A stretch of 64,000 nucleotides of DNA from Celoporthe dispersa (lineage: Eukaryota > Ascomycota > Sordariomycetes > Diaporthales > Cryphonectriaceae). Every line of letters starts with the position of its first letter. Position 1 is the stretch's first letter. The notes beneath the pieces are model-generated. The model saw only the letters and a program-made list of their open reading frames with translations, ran no database searches and was not told the DNA's origin. The position numbers and the translations under genes were made by a program. This document shows positions 1 through 11,102 of the stretch, one piece after another. The DNA lies in NCBI GenBank assembly GCA_016584495.1, contig WAID01000006.1, forward strand, positions 2,728,001 to 2,792,000, read 5' to 3'.

Positions 1-150
1 CTTGACCAGCAGCGACCGCGCCTTGATGAGCTCGATCGATCGGCCGCCGAACCAGCCTGATGCCATCTCGAGCGAGCCGTGGCATGAGACCGAGCAGACC
101 CAGCGGTAGAGACGGCCGTGCTCGTTGGTGGTCTCGTGTGGCCAGAAGGG
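1..150 (-). CDS. Partial exon of an unidentified gene running off the left edge
   Basis: On the minus strand, 50 codons are open from position 150 to the window edge. They have strong C/G preference at third positions, unlike the DNA just upstream. The peptide is rich in W, H, G and S (for example FWPHETTNEHGRLYRW) and I do not recognise the family. A CCCAG at 151-155 could be the 3' splice site, making this an internal exon. Alternatively translation starts at the ATG at 66 (MASGWFGGRS). The rest of the gene lies outside the window, so product, length and start are open. The claim rests on codon composition only. Confidence 0.4.
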
Positions 151-170
151 CTGGGTGTGGAGTCGGGAAG

Positions 171-3100
171 CTTGTGAAGATCAAAAACAAAAAGAGAGCA
201 TTACAGCACTGGATAGATCTTCCGTGCGGGGCCGGGTTCGGGGGACCTACGCAAGCGGTACATACACTACCCGAACTTGTGGGACCAACGGCGGGCCGGC
301 CCTGAAATTACTGCACCGCTTACGCCGCTTCACTTGACCTCCTTCCAACCTCGTGACATCTCTTTGGAAGGCTACTACCGTGTGTATTTCAAACAGAACA
401 ATCCATTTTTGAGGACGTGAAGCCTGGGATTATGGGACGTTCTCACTCACAGAAAACCACCAGCAATATTTTATCCGTCTACTGGTCATATTATCTCTCT
501 TTTCTCTTCCTTCTGAAGATGCTGAAGCTCGTGGGAAGTACAAGTCTCAGGACTGTCGTAATGTCCAACCCCCTTCGTCACTAGTATAGGAAAGAAACGC
601 CATAGTCGCGATGTGTTTCTGAAAATCTGACATCAAATTCTTTGTATGCAAAGTTCTCGGCGACTAAGAAGATCTGAACGTTGGCTGAGCCGGTGAGCAG
701 CGAAGAGTGAATATGACTTCCCCCAGTGACCTATGAATTCCTGAGAGAATAGGTAGATCTCAAGAACACAAGACTCTCTGCTACATAAATCTTGTGGGTG
801 CTGAACGGGCTGGTGACATTACGCTATAGTTCTGGACGATGGCATATCTTGTCGTCCAGATCGGTTATAAAAAGAGTTTCTCGTTAGAGAATGCGGAGAA
901 AAGACCCCCAAATCCAGAATTACTACTTGATAGAGAAATCAATTTAATGTGCAAAAGCAAAAGGTAACAGACCTAATCAAGATGAAGACATCGCGCTCCA
1001 CATGCCTTTGGTGGCTGCCGGTGTGTTGAGCGACATGATTAAGCGAAAACTAACTCACAGTGCCCCCTTCCCGTAGTTCTTGGGTAGGTACATATTTCCT
1101 GGTGATCTAGATCTGTTGAAGCTACTCCTAAATGGCTATTCTATTGACATACTGCCACTCCTGGTATAATTTTCATGTTATTGATATCCATCCAGCAGAT
1201 GTAGCAATGCAAGCTTACTATATCTGATGCCGCCCGCATTCAATTGGTATGTTGCACAAAAGGAAATGGCCATACAAAACTCATAAAATATGGCTTGCTT
1301 TTTGACCTTTTACTTGTTGAAGTAAAGAACATCAGAAGACTAGATGAGTTGCTAGTATCTGAGAAGTGAGGTGGAATGAGATCGTGGGCTGGGAGCCTTG
1401 GGCTCGATTATTCGAGCCGTACCTTGCAAGCAATCCCTTCTCTATTTGTACAACTCTCCTCCCTTTTGTCCTGGAGAGACTACGCACAATTAATCATAAT
1501 CAGTTTGCAGATAACTCAAAATCCAATGGCTCCTTAGAAGGACACAACAAGGCACACAAAGCGAGGACCGGAGACGAACGACATACAGACTCACACCGAG
1601 AACGCCATTGATTCTCTACGGTGTAATTGTACTGATGTTTTGTACCTCTGGAATATTCCAAGACTGCCTCATATGTGAGTGAGGAAGCGGCATGTCGGAT
1701 TTCATGATCGATCAGACAGGCGCGGAAGGGAGAGAAGGCTGAAGATCATAGAAGTTGTTATGGGCCCTAATATTCACTCTAGTCCTTAGAAACTGGTTGA
1801 AATTGAATACTGGGATGAGTAGGGAATCTCGATACACATACACATCTAGAGATATATTCTTCTAAGTACCAGGTGACCCCATGACCCCTCGGAGTTAAAA
1901 TCCAAAGGCATGCTCTTCTTCCTTACACTAGAGCAGTCTTACTTGTCTATAGGGACTGAGCCATAATACAGCACAACTCTTGATCTGCATCAGTGAATAT
2001 CTTTATGCCAGCGCCCGTGTCTCCTTCATGAGCGATCCCAAACCCGCACACTACGCCATCATACCCCTTCTTCTCGAGTACATCCGTTCCAGTGTGCTGT
2101 TTCGTACAATACCTACAGCAGTCTAGAAATCTACACAGACTAGATAGTTCCGTCACGCTCGGCTTCAACTGCGAGCTGGTAGACGTCGCATACAGACTCG
2201 CTCTCCTTGAGGGCGTTCCAGAGCCAGCCTCGTTCAGGGCGATCTTGTCCACGGAAAGGAGGCCAGACCAGAGGGAGTGACAAGGAAGGCAGTGTACGAG
2301 AGGCCCGAGAGTTTAGATTCTCCGCCTTTTCCCTATCGAAGCACGGAACATAGGTACCGTAAAGCACCTTGACCAAGCTGTTGAAGCTGAGGACGGCGAG
2401 TGCCCAACAGTAGGAAGCTGGGACACGAGGAAGAGAATGTGTGCTCTCACCTCGCAACATCGAAAGCCAGAAAATGGGATTGAGATTTAACCGTGACGGA
2501 GATGGAGTATCCTTTCATCTTCATTAAGATCATCCATTTCTTCGAGAAGGATAGAAAATATGTTTGGTCTATGACCATAATTCACGGCCTGAGCAGAGAC
2601 AACACAACTATGTGAACAAGACCTCGCACATTCAAAGGCCCAGAATCCTGAGACCCAGTTACACCACGACAATTTCGCTAGACCAAAGAAAGTGACGAGT
2701 TAGAGACACAAGTTATTGTCATGTTTAATAATAGAAAAGATACTACCCAATCCCTCGATCTATTTGACGAAGAAGTCCGCAAGAGCGTGAAAGGAAAGGC
2801 AACATGGCTTAGAACATGTCAGACCTCAAGCTACAAGTACACCTACTGATGGTGTCCTCGACAACAGTCGTGACGACTCCTTCTCTTTACATTCGACTTT
2901 CACGCCGTGTCAGTTTCTTCTCATAGTTGATAGATACAGATAGACAGACACCTCACTCCCCAGATTAGAGCGCGGTCCGACACTAGGTGGTGACTAAACC
3001 ATCGTGGCTCAGTAACAGCTTCATTGCCATTCTCCTCATAATACACTTGATCTAATTCTAGAGCCTCACGGGTAAGTTAGTTAGTTGCACAGCTTCTTTG

Positions 3101-6100
3101 GTCGAGCGACGGGTCTTCACGCAGATCTTCGAAATCACCTAGTAAATAATACAATCCCGATTCTCTATCTATCCCATGTAAGCGCACGTCCGACAAGATC
3201 ATACAACTGTAATCGTTGTGCCATAGTACCCATCTCCAAGATCGTCACTGTTTCCTGCACCATCGATCAGGGCACATCAAGGTCACGTCCAATGTGACCG
3301 ACCTTTCCATCTCCGCTTCCGGAGATAGAGTCTACTCGATGCGTTCCCGCGGAGCTTGGCGTACAGACCAGTCCCATCTTTTTCTGCTGCCCACAATAAG
3401 CTAGATCAGTGGTCACCGACCCGCGCAGAGAGAGAGAGATAGAAGAGGGGAGGGGGCGGGGGGATGATGACAGCGAGATGACTACACCGGGCCACTATCT
3501 TACCTGTGTACCCGTGACAATTCCCCCGTCCCGCCCCAGTGGGCCTGATAGCACGATCCACTGCGCTTTGGGAAGGTCGTATCCTGGCTTCAGATGGATG
3601 GATGGGATCTCCGCGGGGCGATGCAACGAAGAAGGCACCTCAAGAGGCAGCATCACGGTCAAAAGGAGAAACCAGACGCAAGCGGTTTTTGTACTTCCCA
3701 ATGCGACTGAGTAAAGAAAAAAAATTTTACAAAAAAAAATCTCGGTCTTTGAACGCCGAATAGTCGAGTCCCCGACACCAGAACGGAAGGAAAAGAGAGG
3801 GGGAACAAAAGACACAAAAGAAAACGGCGTGTGGCGAGCAGAGAGAAAGTTTCCTCCCAGCGGAGATACTATGGTGAGTACATCCCACGCGGGAGAAGGG
3901 GAAAAAGAGAAGAAAAAAAAAAACGGCCCAGGCTCGGGAGAATCTTCGCCGCACTCAGCTGGACCATGCGGATCCGACCAAGACAGGTCTCAAAGTCCTG
4001 GCTTTTCATGAGAATCCAGAGACAAGAATAGAAAATGTTCTTTAATCGCGCTCCTGAGACAGCCACACAAGGTGAATAGTCGGGCGGGCGTACTCGAGCC
4101 TCACCTCAACTCCAGACCGCGTCCTAGCGCCGCCGAAGTGAGCCGCATGCGGCCAGCATGATTCTGCTTTCTTGGATGAGCTCATCGTCTCCCGCCACAG
4201 TGTGCCTGGTTTGGAGGAGGTGTGTAGGCCCTCACATGGACTCCTGAGACGACTGCTGGAAAGAAGGATGCGCCCCCCGCCCCCCACCTTTCCCTCTCTT
4301 TCTGTGCGTCTCGCTGCTACCCACCGTCTGTCGTGTGTGGGTTTCAGACCGGCTATGCGGACTGCATATTCCTCATGGCAGCCACGTTTCTAGGATGGAT
4401 GGAAGGATGCAGGTATCAATGCAGCTCTTGCAAAAGTAACGCCGCCACGAGGGCACTTCAAATTGCCTCTCTTGGTAGTCGTCGGATAGAACACAAGCGG
4501 GGTGCGGAGCCGCGCCAGATCTGCGGTCCAGCAGACAAATCGTTGCGCTTGGTGGGTCGCATGATCTCCAGCCGGATGTCCTCAAGATCCAGGAAAAGGA
4601 TGGCGTGTGGGTATGAGGTGATCATGCAGAAGATCAGGCTCGGGGCGATTGTGAGTTGCCGTGCCCTCGAGGCTGAGAGCCTACGTGGTACTCTTTGACC
4701 CCACCCTGCGAGCCGCTGCTTTCGAGGTCTTGGGCGGTAATGAGCCGTCCCAACGGGACCTGAGCCCCTCCAGGAGGTCCGTCAGGGTTGATGAGCGGAG
4801 TCATGAGAGTCCAGCAACTGCTATGCCTCGGTCCTTTGACGGCGACGGAGCTGATTTTCGGTCCGGATTGCTCGCCTTTGCTCTTTGTGAACGCGCAGTG
4901 CTGAAGCTCTCATGTCCTCCGCAAGGGCTACAGACACCAGCGCGATCGGTTCCCGGATGTGAAGGACTCCGTACGCTCCATGTCGGACGAGATAAGCATC
5001 GAGGCTCCAGTACTGACTCGAACGAACGGCTCTATCCGATTCCATCGCTGCTGTCCACGGGTCCGAGAATCTCTCTTCTGTGTCGGCGTCGAGGGGAGCG
5101 CTTACCTTCGGGCCTTTTCTTTACCTGGCGGCATCTGTGGGTGCAGATACTACAGCATGTCGATGCCTTCCCCACGGCATGGCGAGCCGGACCGTTCCAT
5201 TCTCCACCGATCGGTCACCCAGTCGAGAGGGTTTATAGATTTGCGTGCCACTTCCATGGTGGATGATTCCAGATCGAGAAGCGTCGTCGATGTTGGAGAG
5301 GCAGCCGAGGCTAGTGGCATAGATTGTCCGGACATTTTGGGCAGGATCAAGCACCGAATCACGCCGACTCTTTGTCTCCATGTCTCAGACGAAGCCGGGA
5401 ATGACTTCTGCCCAGCCAAATGACAGCAGAACAACCCGTTGTGGACTATAGACTGACTGACTGGTGGACATTTGTTGATCTTTGAGACGGAAAAAAGAGA
5501 GAGACAGCAAGCAAATATGTCTTCAGAGATAGAGAAACGTGCTCAGGATATGCGTTCCCGTTCGGCACCGAAGATCATGTTGTGTGTCCAAATCGATCGC
5601 GTGAATCTGACTGGGGAAGCGGGTCAGCGATGATCACTCTGTTGGAGCCCTGAAAGTGTGGGGGGGAGGGGAGGGGAAGATGTGCTGTGGCTCTTCGATG
5701 GGGCTGTCAAAGACCCGAGGCTCTGGAACCCCGTGAGATGTGGCGCAGGGCCGCAGTAGTTCTCCAGCGGATAAGTTCAAGCTGCTGTTAAGCAGCCGTG
5801 CCGCAGAGAGAGAGAGAGAGAGAGTAAAGCACAACACGGCAATCTTGCACTCGTGTGCCCGTCCCTGTTTCTAATCCTGATTAGAAAAATAAGAGAAAAG
5901 ACGCGGTCGAGGTGCTGTCCATGAGCTCTCGGCTGGCTAGTTGAAGAGACACGCGTCTGATACAGGGGAAGAGGAAAAAAAAGATATTCCCTGCCCTGCC
6001 TCGGACTAGTGTCCTGCACAGTGGTACATTGCCTGGTCAGTCTTGTTCGTTGCAGTGTTGCCGTTCACGACCCGAGAAAGATGAAGCCTTTCGGATGATG

Positions 6101-7817
6101 GCTCCTACGGGTTTGAGTTTCGAAAAGAGATGTGTTAAGAATTCCTACATTCTACAAAGCATGGTTGCCCAGTCCACGGGTATGGAGAGATGTCCGAAGG
6201 GGGACCTAGTGCATAGTGCTACAATGAGAGTACTATGGCCCTATGGTTAGTGCGATCATGTCACATATATTAGCACGTTCTCTGGTAATATGCTCGCCGT
6301 TCGTGCAGCATGCGCTGTGACGTGCCTACCCATGTCACTCAAGATGCAGGCTGCAGCCCTCTAGGCTGTTAGCGCTGAGTGGCTGCCCTGCCTTTGGGTG
6401 GTCCCACAGGACAGATAGAACCCTGTAGTGCCTGTACTTTTAGGGCCGAGCAGTTCTAATCCCAGTCCCCTAGAGCGCCTGCAGGATGCCCTAAACTCAG
6501 AAAGCCCCAGGCAGGTTTAAGGCCCAACCCTCGGCGTCCTTTAGCCTCGCCAGGAGGCAAGGGCACTCGACATCAGATATCAGACGACAGACGGACAGGC
6601 TGTCAGAATGCCTTTTCTCTGCCCTATAAAACACCAGCAGTTCAAGGTTGTCGCTCTTGGGACCATATTATGTGTTTCTATTTCTTGAACACTCTTCTTC
6701 CTCATATCAATACATATATCCCTATGTATAGATAGATAGATAGATACAAAGATTTAGCTGCGGTGGCCTTTCTCGGGCTTTGGGTGTGCTGAGCTGTAGC
6801 TTTGACGCTATCCTATAATAATAGTAGCCATACTATGTCTACAGAGTGCAGTGTGATAACGCTCACGCTGCCTGCCTGGCCCTGGCCCTGGCCTGGCCTA
6901 GCCTTGGCCCTGGCTCCCTGCATGGTCTCTCCAGTCTGGGACCCATTTGCCTGACTCTTTCAAAACGTCTTCCTTTCCCTTCCCACACACCTCGGCCAGA
7001 ATCCGTAACTCTGTGTGCATTGTCGGTCTGGTTCCTGCTCGACACGATAAACCAAGTCTCTCGACTCGACAGCCTGTCTCAACCGGCCACGACCCATCCG
7101 ACGCACCAAACACATCTATCTCCCGACCAACGAAAAGTAACATGTCAGCAGCAAAAGGAGGAGTCTCCCACTACGAGTACCGTGCAGAACGAGGACAGAC
7201 CTGAGTCAGCCCCCACTTCGCACCTCGTGCGACTTGATCTCGACAAGTCCAGTGCACACACACACAAACACACACACACAAACACACACACACATACACA
7301 CACACACAGAGAGAGAGAGAGAGCATCCTCTTGCGAGGGTCCTCTGCCCTCTGCTTGCGCGATCTTGTCCTGAACAAACAGCTGACCTTCGTCCTTTCCT
7401 CGAGGTGACGTCGGCATAGGTTGGAAGCCCCGACGGCGTTGGTCTTAACGCTAAGGGCTGAACTCCTCACCTCCTCACCCCAACAACAATTCCCGACCTG
7501 CGCCTGCGCTACTTACGCAAGACTGGCGGCGCTATCGCTTTGTCTTGTCCGTCGAATAGCTGTGCCGTCCCTACCAGCATCTATCAGCGGAGAGGCTCGA
7601 GAAACTTGCCACCCAGCACCATATCGGGCATTTACCATACACCATAGTACCTCCTTGCTCCTCTAGCCCCTCACCCTTCTGGTTCGTGCCCCACTTGGGG
7701 CCTGCCGTCTCGTCCACGTCTCCTCTATCCTCGAGCTTGATCAGGCAGACTTTAGGGAGAGCTAGCCGGATGGTGGTACATATCCCATCGCGCACTTGTG
7801 TGGGATAGGGCACCGTC
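171..7817. other. Gene-poor stretch, AT-rich in its first part
   Basis: No convincing gene was seen in about 7.6 kb. The first 3 kb are visibly AT-rich with frequent stops in all frames. From 3.4 to 6.2 kb overlapping open frames exist on both strands (up to 201 codons at 4661-5266), but none has recognisable motifs or consistent codon bias. Simple repeats present are (GA)n near 5804-5824, GATA units near 6727-6746 and the CA/GA tract listed separately. The last kilobase is CT-rich and probably includes the promoter and leader of the gene starting at 7818. Confidence 0.6.
7254..7323. repeat. Compound (CA)n/(GA)n microsatellite
   Basis: About 50 nt of CA dinucleotides with a few interruptions are followed directly by about 20 nt of GA. 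The tract lies roughly 500 nt upstream of the gene at 7818, in its likely promoter or leader. Confidence 0.95.
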
Positions 7818-8855
7818 ATGTCCGACGGAGACTACGCTCGTGGGCCGCATAACCCATTTGGAATTGAGGTGGCAGCAGCAGCAGCGGCGGCAGACGAGGA
7901 CGAGGACGAGGGCGTTCAGCTTTCTCCCGGCGCACGGGATTCGCTGGCTTCGTCAACACCATCCGCCTGGCAAGGCGAACAACAGCAATGGCAACTACCG
8001 CCTGAGACACTACCCGTGCGCAACGACCCAGAAGACTCCTGCGCATGCCCAGGGACGCCGCCACCTTCATCACCTCACGAGAGCACTGCGAGCATAGACG
8101 CTATTGCCTTGGCCCTCAGCAGACAGCGTCTGCGTTTTGATGCCCACAACAATCCACCACCCCCAGATCTCAGGGCATCAGATGGGCATCTTCCCCCCGC
8201 CCCGCCCTTCACCACCACAGCTACTTTCCCGCTGGAAGTGGACCAAGCTCGTCAAGGACCGCCTGCACCCACCGAGATCCGGTCCTTCTCTGTTCCGGCC
8301 GTATCCGCAGCTGTGGCTGACAAACCAGCTGTGTCCCTCAACGATGAAGAGTCGTTCGAACTACGGGCTTCCATCGCGGACAAGAACAGGCGGTTGCAAC
8401 GGCGAACGTCATCAAGATTCCACACAACCGGTCAAACCTCCCGAGAAATGAAGGGTCTTGAGGAGGGAGACATGACTCGCTCCAGAATACAGCATGGGGC
8501 GCGTCCATCACTATCGTCCGGCTCAGACGTGATCCATACATTCAACTTGGGCGTGGAGATGGAAGTCGACTCGTCTAGCCTCGAGGTTGACGACCACGCA
8601 GGCCGTGATACAGAATCCGTCAGGCAGTCCATCGAGGAATACCTCGCGGCTCGTCGCCCAACCGCAGCCATCGGCTTCGACAGCAACGGCCAGCCGCTCT
8701 ATCGGTCGTCTACAGAAACCGCCCTGCGCTGTCGGAACCTCGTGAGGAACAAGCCCAGAATGCGCAAGCGGACCAAGCTGCGCGACAAACCGAGCAATGC
8801 TGCCATTTCCGCAGCAGCAAGCCTGGGCCCCACATCGACTTCAACTACACCATAA
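7818..8855 (+). CDS. Hypothetical low-complexity protein, 345 aa
   Basis: This is a single open frame of 345 codons with no intron needed. The first ATG (MSDGDYARGP) is taken as start because the frame upstream lacks another good candidate. The N-terminus has an Ala run followed by an Asp/Glu run (residues 19-32). A Pro/Ser-rich middle follows, then a more ordered-looking segment from about residue 165 (ESFELRASIADKNRRLQRR). The C-terminal 40 residues are basic (NKPRMRKRTKLRDK), which could be a nuclear localisation signal. There is no signal peptide or membrane segment and no family was recognised. It lies 2.2 kb upstream of wetA on the same strand. Composition and codon use support a real gene; a nuclear role is a guess from the basic tail. 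Confidence 0.6.
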   Translation: MSDGDYARGPHNPFGIEVAAAAAAADEDEDEGVQLSPGARDSLASSTPSAWQGEQQQWQLPPETLPVRNDPEDSCACPGTPPPSSPHESTASIDAIALALSRQRLRFDAHNNPPPPDLRASDGHLPPAPPFTTTATFPLEVDQARQGPPAPTEIRSFSVPAVSAAVADKPAVSLNDEESFELRASIADKNRRLQRRTSSRFHTTGQTSREMKGLEEGDMTRSRIQHGARPSLSSGSDVIHTFNLGVEMEVDSSSLEVDDHAGRDTESVRQSIEEYLAARRPTAAIGFDSNGQPLYRSSTETALRCRNLVRNKPRMRKRTKLRDKPSNAAISAAASLGPTSTSTTP

Positions 8856-11102
8856 AGCTACTGTAGTACATCCCGTGGCCTACAACTATTTCTTATGCCT
8901 CTTTTTCTTCCTCCCTTCTTCTTCCTTTCCCCCGCCCCTCGGCCTCCTCTGGATTTAGCGTGTTATTAGGTGGATGGAGTTCAGGGAATATACCCCTTGC
9001 ATTTTGGGTTCATGGAGGTGTTGAGGCCTTTTTTTCTCTTTCCTTTTTTTTATTTTTTAATAACGGCGTGTAGGTTTTATGCGCCTTGTTTCTGACATCT
9101 ACCCATAGTTCTTCTTCTTTTTCTGTCTACATCATGCGTATGTCAGCACCGTCCAAACCTCGGAGAGTGCAATGCGCTGTGCTTCAGTCCACAGTCGAAG
9201 GCGCCTACAGATACTTCAGGAAGAGCAGTACAAATAGAAGTTGGCTATCCATCCATGACACAAGCACGCCTGCTCACTCTGACTAGCCAGCCTCAGCCTC
9301 AGACTTGCATATTTCCACCAAGAATAAGAGCTGCAGGGCCCAAACGCTCTGCAGGTCGTCGTACCTGCGTACCTTTTTTTTTTAGTCTCCCCCATCCCCC
9401 TCTCTTCCCTTCCAACCTATCCAGCCATGTCTCCAAAAAGACCAGGCACCGTTTCTCTTGTTTCTCTCTGTAGGGCTGAAGGCTGAGCAAGTTTCTCACT
9501 GCGTGCCTGTTGGTCCCAAATCTTATGTCGGCCCACAGCCTCTGGCTCCCTGCAGGCTGACCTCACACACCTCGACTACATACATAGCGTTAGTAACTCT
9601 TTTCCTTCGCGGCCCAGAACAGGACAGGCCACCGCTGGCTGGTATGCTGCTACTATTCCATCTGGGTACTAACCATGTCGTGCCGCCTGTGCCTGTGATT
9701 CCGCAACGATCCCATCATGGCACATCCATCTCCCCAACGATGGAGATGCGCTACCGCCCCTGGGAAGAGCTCTGCACCGGGCTCTCGACGGCATACGATC
9801 GACGGCATCTCATTGGTGGTGTTTCACATGTTTTCCTTAGTAACCGTGACGAGATCTTTGCCCAGTGATGCTTGGCAGTTGGCAGGCCATCCTCCTTAGG
9901 GCGCTAGATCGATCGAGGGCTCCCTGTTGTCATTCCAGAGAAACCACCCCCAGCGCCAATCTACCGTTTTTCTTTGACACAAGTACCGCTAGCCAGCTGC
10001 TAGCCTGCCTGCCTGCCAGCCAGACCCAGGCCCTCCTTGGCTCGCACGGAAATAGTACCGGTTGGCCCTCTGGGGAGGCGCGAGTGGAGGCTGCTAGCTG
10101 GCTTCCCTCGAGGGCTACCACAAAGGAATTTGTGCAGTGACCTGCTCCTCCCCCAGCCAAGGTCGAAGGACTCTTTGTCCGCCCCCCGCCCCCCCCCTCC
10201 CCCTCCGCACATCAGCACGAGGTCGATCGTAGCTCATGATCTGACTGTAAGGAAGGGGAAAAGGGCGCTGTGCTATCGTAGTATTACGGTGATGGGCGAG
10301 GAGGTGCGCCTCCTTCCCTGCCACTCTTCCGGCCCACCCCCCCTCCCTCCTTCCTTTCAGTAAGCTCTCTCTGCCTTTGCCAGCTAGCCAATATGGCATC
10401 AATGGAGGAAACAAATATGTCAAAAGGTCTCGATCCTGTCTCGGGGTTCCCCTTCCTAGCGATACTAATGACAATACGCTGTTCTAAAGAGAATGGCTTT
10501 GATGAGACCAAAGAAAAAGAAGACAAATAAAAGAAAAGAGGAAGGAGAACATTCCAGTAGTTGCCATTCCTACCAGCTTCTGAAAGAGCAACCGACCCGC
10601 TGCCCATACTTCTTTCCCCACGAGTCAATATCGTTCCTGCATATCTGCTGTTGCCATGGATATCTGCGGAAAGAGCTCTCTTCCCTCTTATACCACCCCA
10701 TTTGGCTCAGACGAGGAAGGGCCGTCTTCCCTCTCTCCGGCATGGCATTCGTTTCCGGACATCCCTCCTCGTCCTCTGCAGAGAACGCCTCGTCTCTGTT
10801 TTCAGAAGCATCATCACTATCAACATCGTCATCACCAGATCCAGAACAGCAACAGCAACAGCTATTCAGCAAAGGCGTCAGCCTGTGGAAGGAGGACAGC
10901 AACAGCTTGTCGACGACCTCGTCTGCGGGAAGACAGACAGCACACTACAGCCCAAACTTTAAGAGGTGTCAGCTGGTCCGCCATCCACCCCTTCCCGTCA
11001 CCGTCACCCTCGGTTCGACCATCTCCTCGTGCCAAGCTACGGCAGATAGGCCAAGGAGGCGGGCCTAAGGAAGCAAGGACCTGTACCCCCCCAGAGCCAG
11101 AA
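8856..11102 (+). promoter_or_regulatory. Intergenic and long putative 5' region of wetA, with an upstream ORF
   Basis: No separate gene was recognised here. The stretch is pyrimidine-rich (long T and CT runs near 8900-9070 and 9380-9470). An open frame at 10742-11068 (108 codons, starting MAFVSGHPSSSS) is rich in Ser and Gln like WetA itself. It could be an upstream ORF in the leader or an unrecognised N-terminal exon. A potential acceptor, CCAG, lies just before the ATG chosen for wetA. I saw no clear match to a BrlA-type response element in a quick reading. Confidence 0.45.

Noticed and set aside
4661..5266. 201-codon frame and overlapping frames around 4.6-5.4 kb
   Set aside because: Several overlapping frames exist on both strands, with no motif, no signal peptide and no consistent third-position bias.
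7254..7323. Regular repeats that might suggest a structured array
   Set aside because: These are plain CA/GA microsatellites without spacers. CRISPR arrays are not expected in a fungal nuclear genome.
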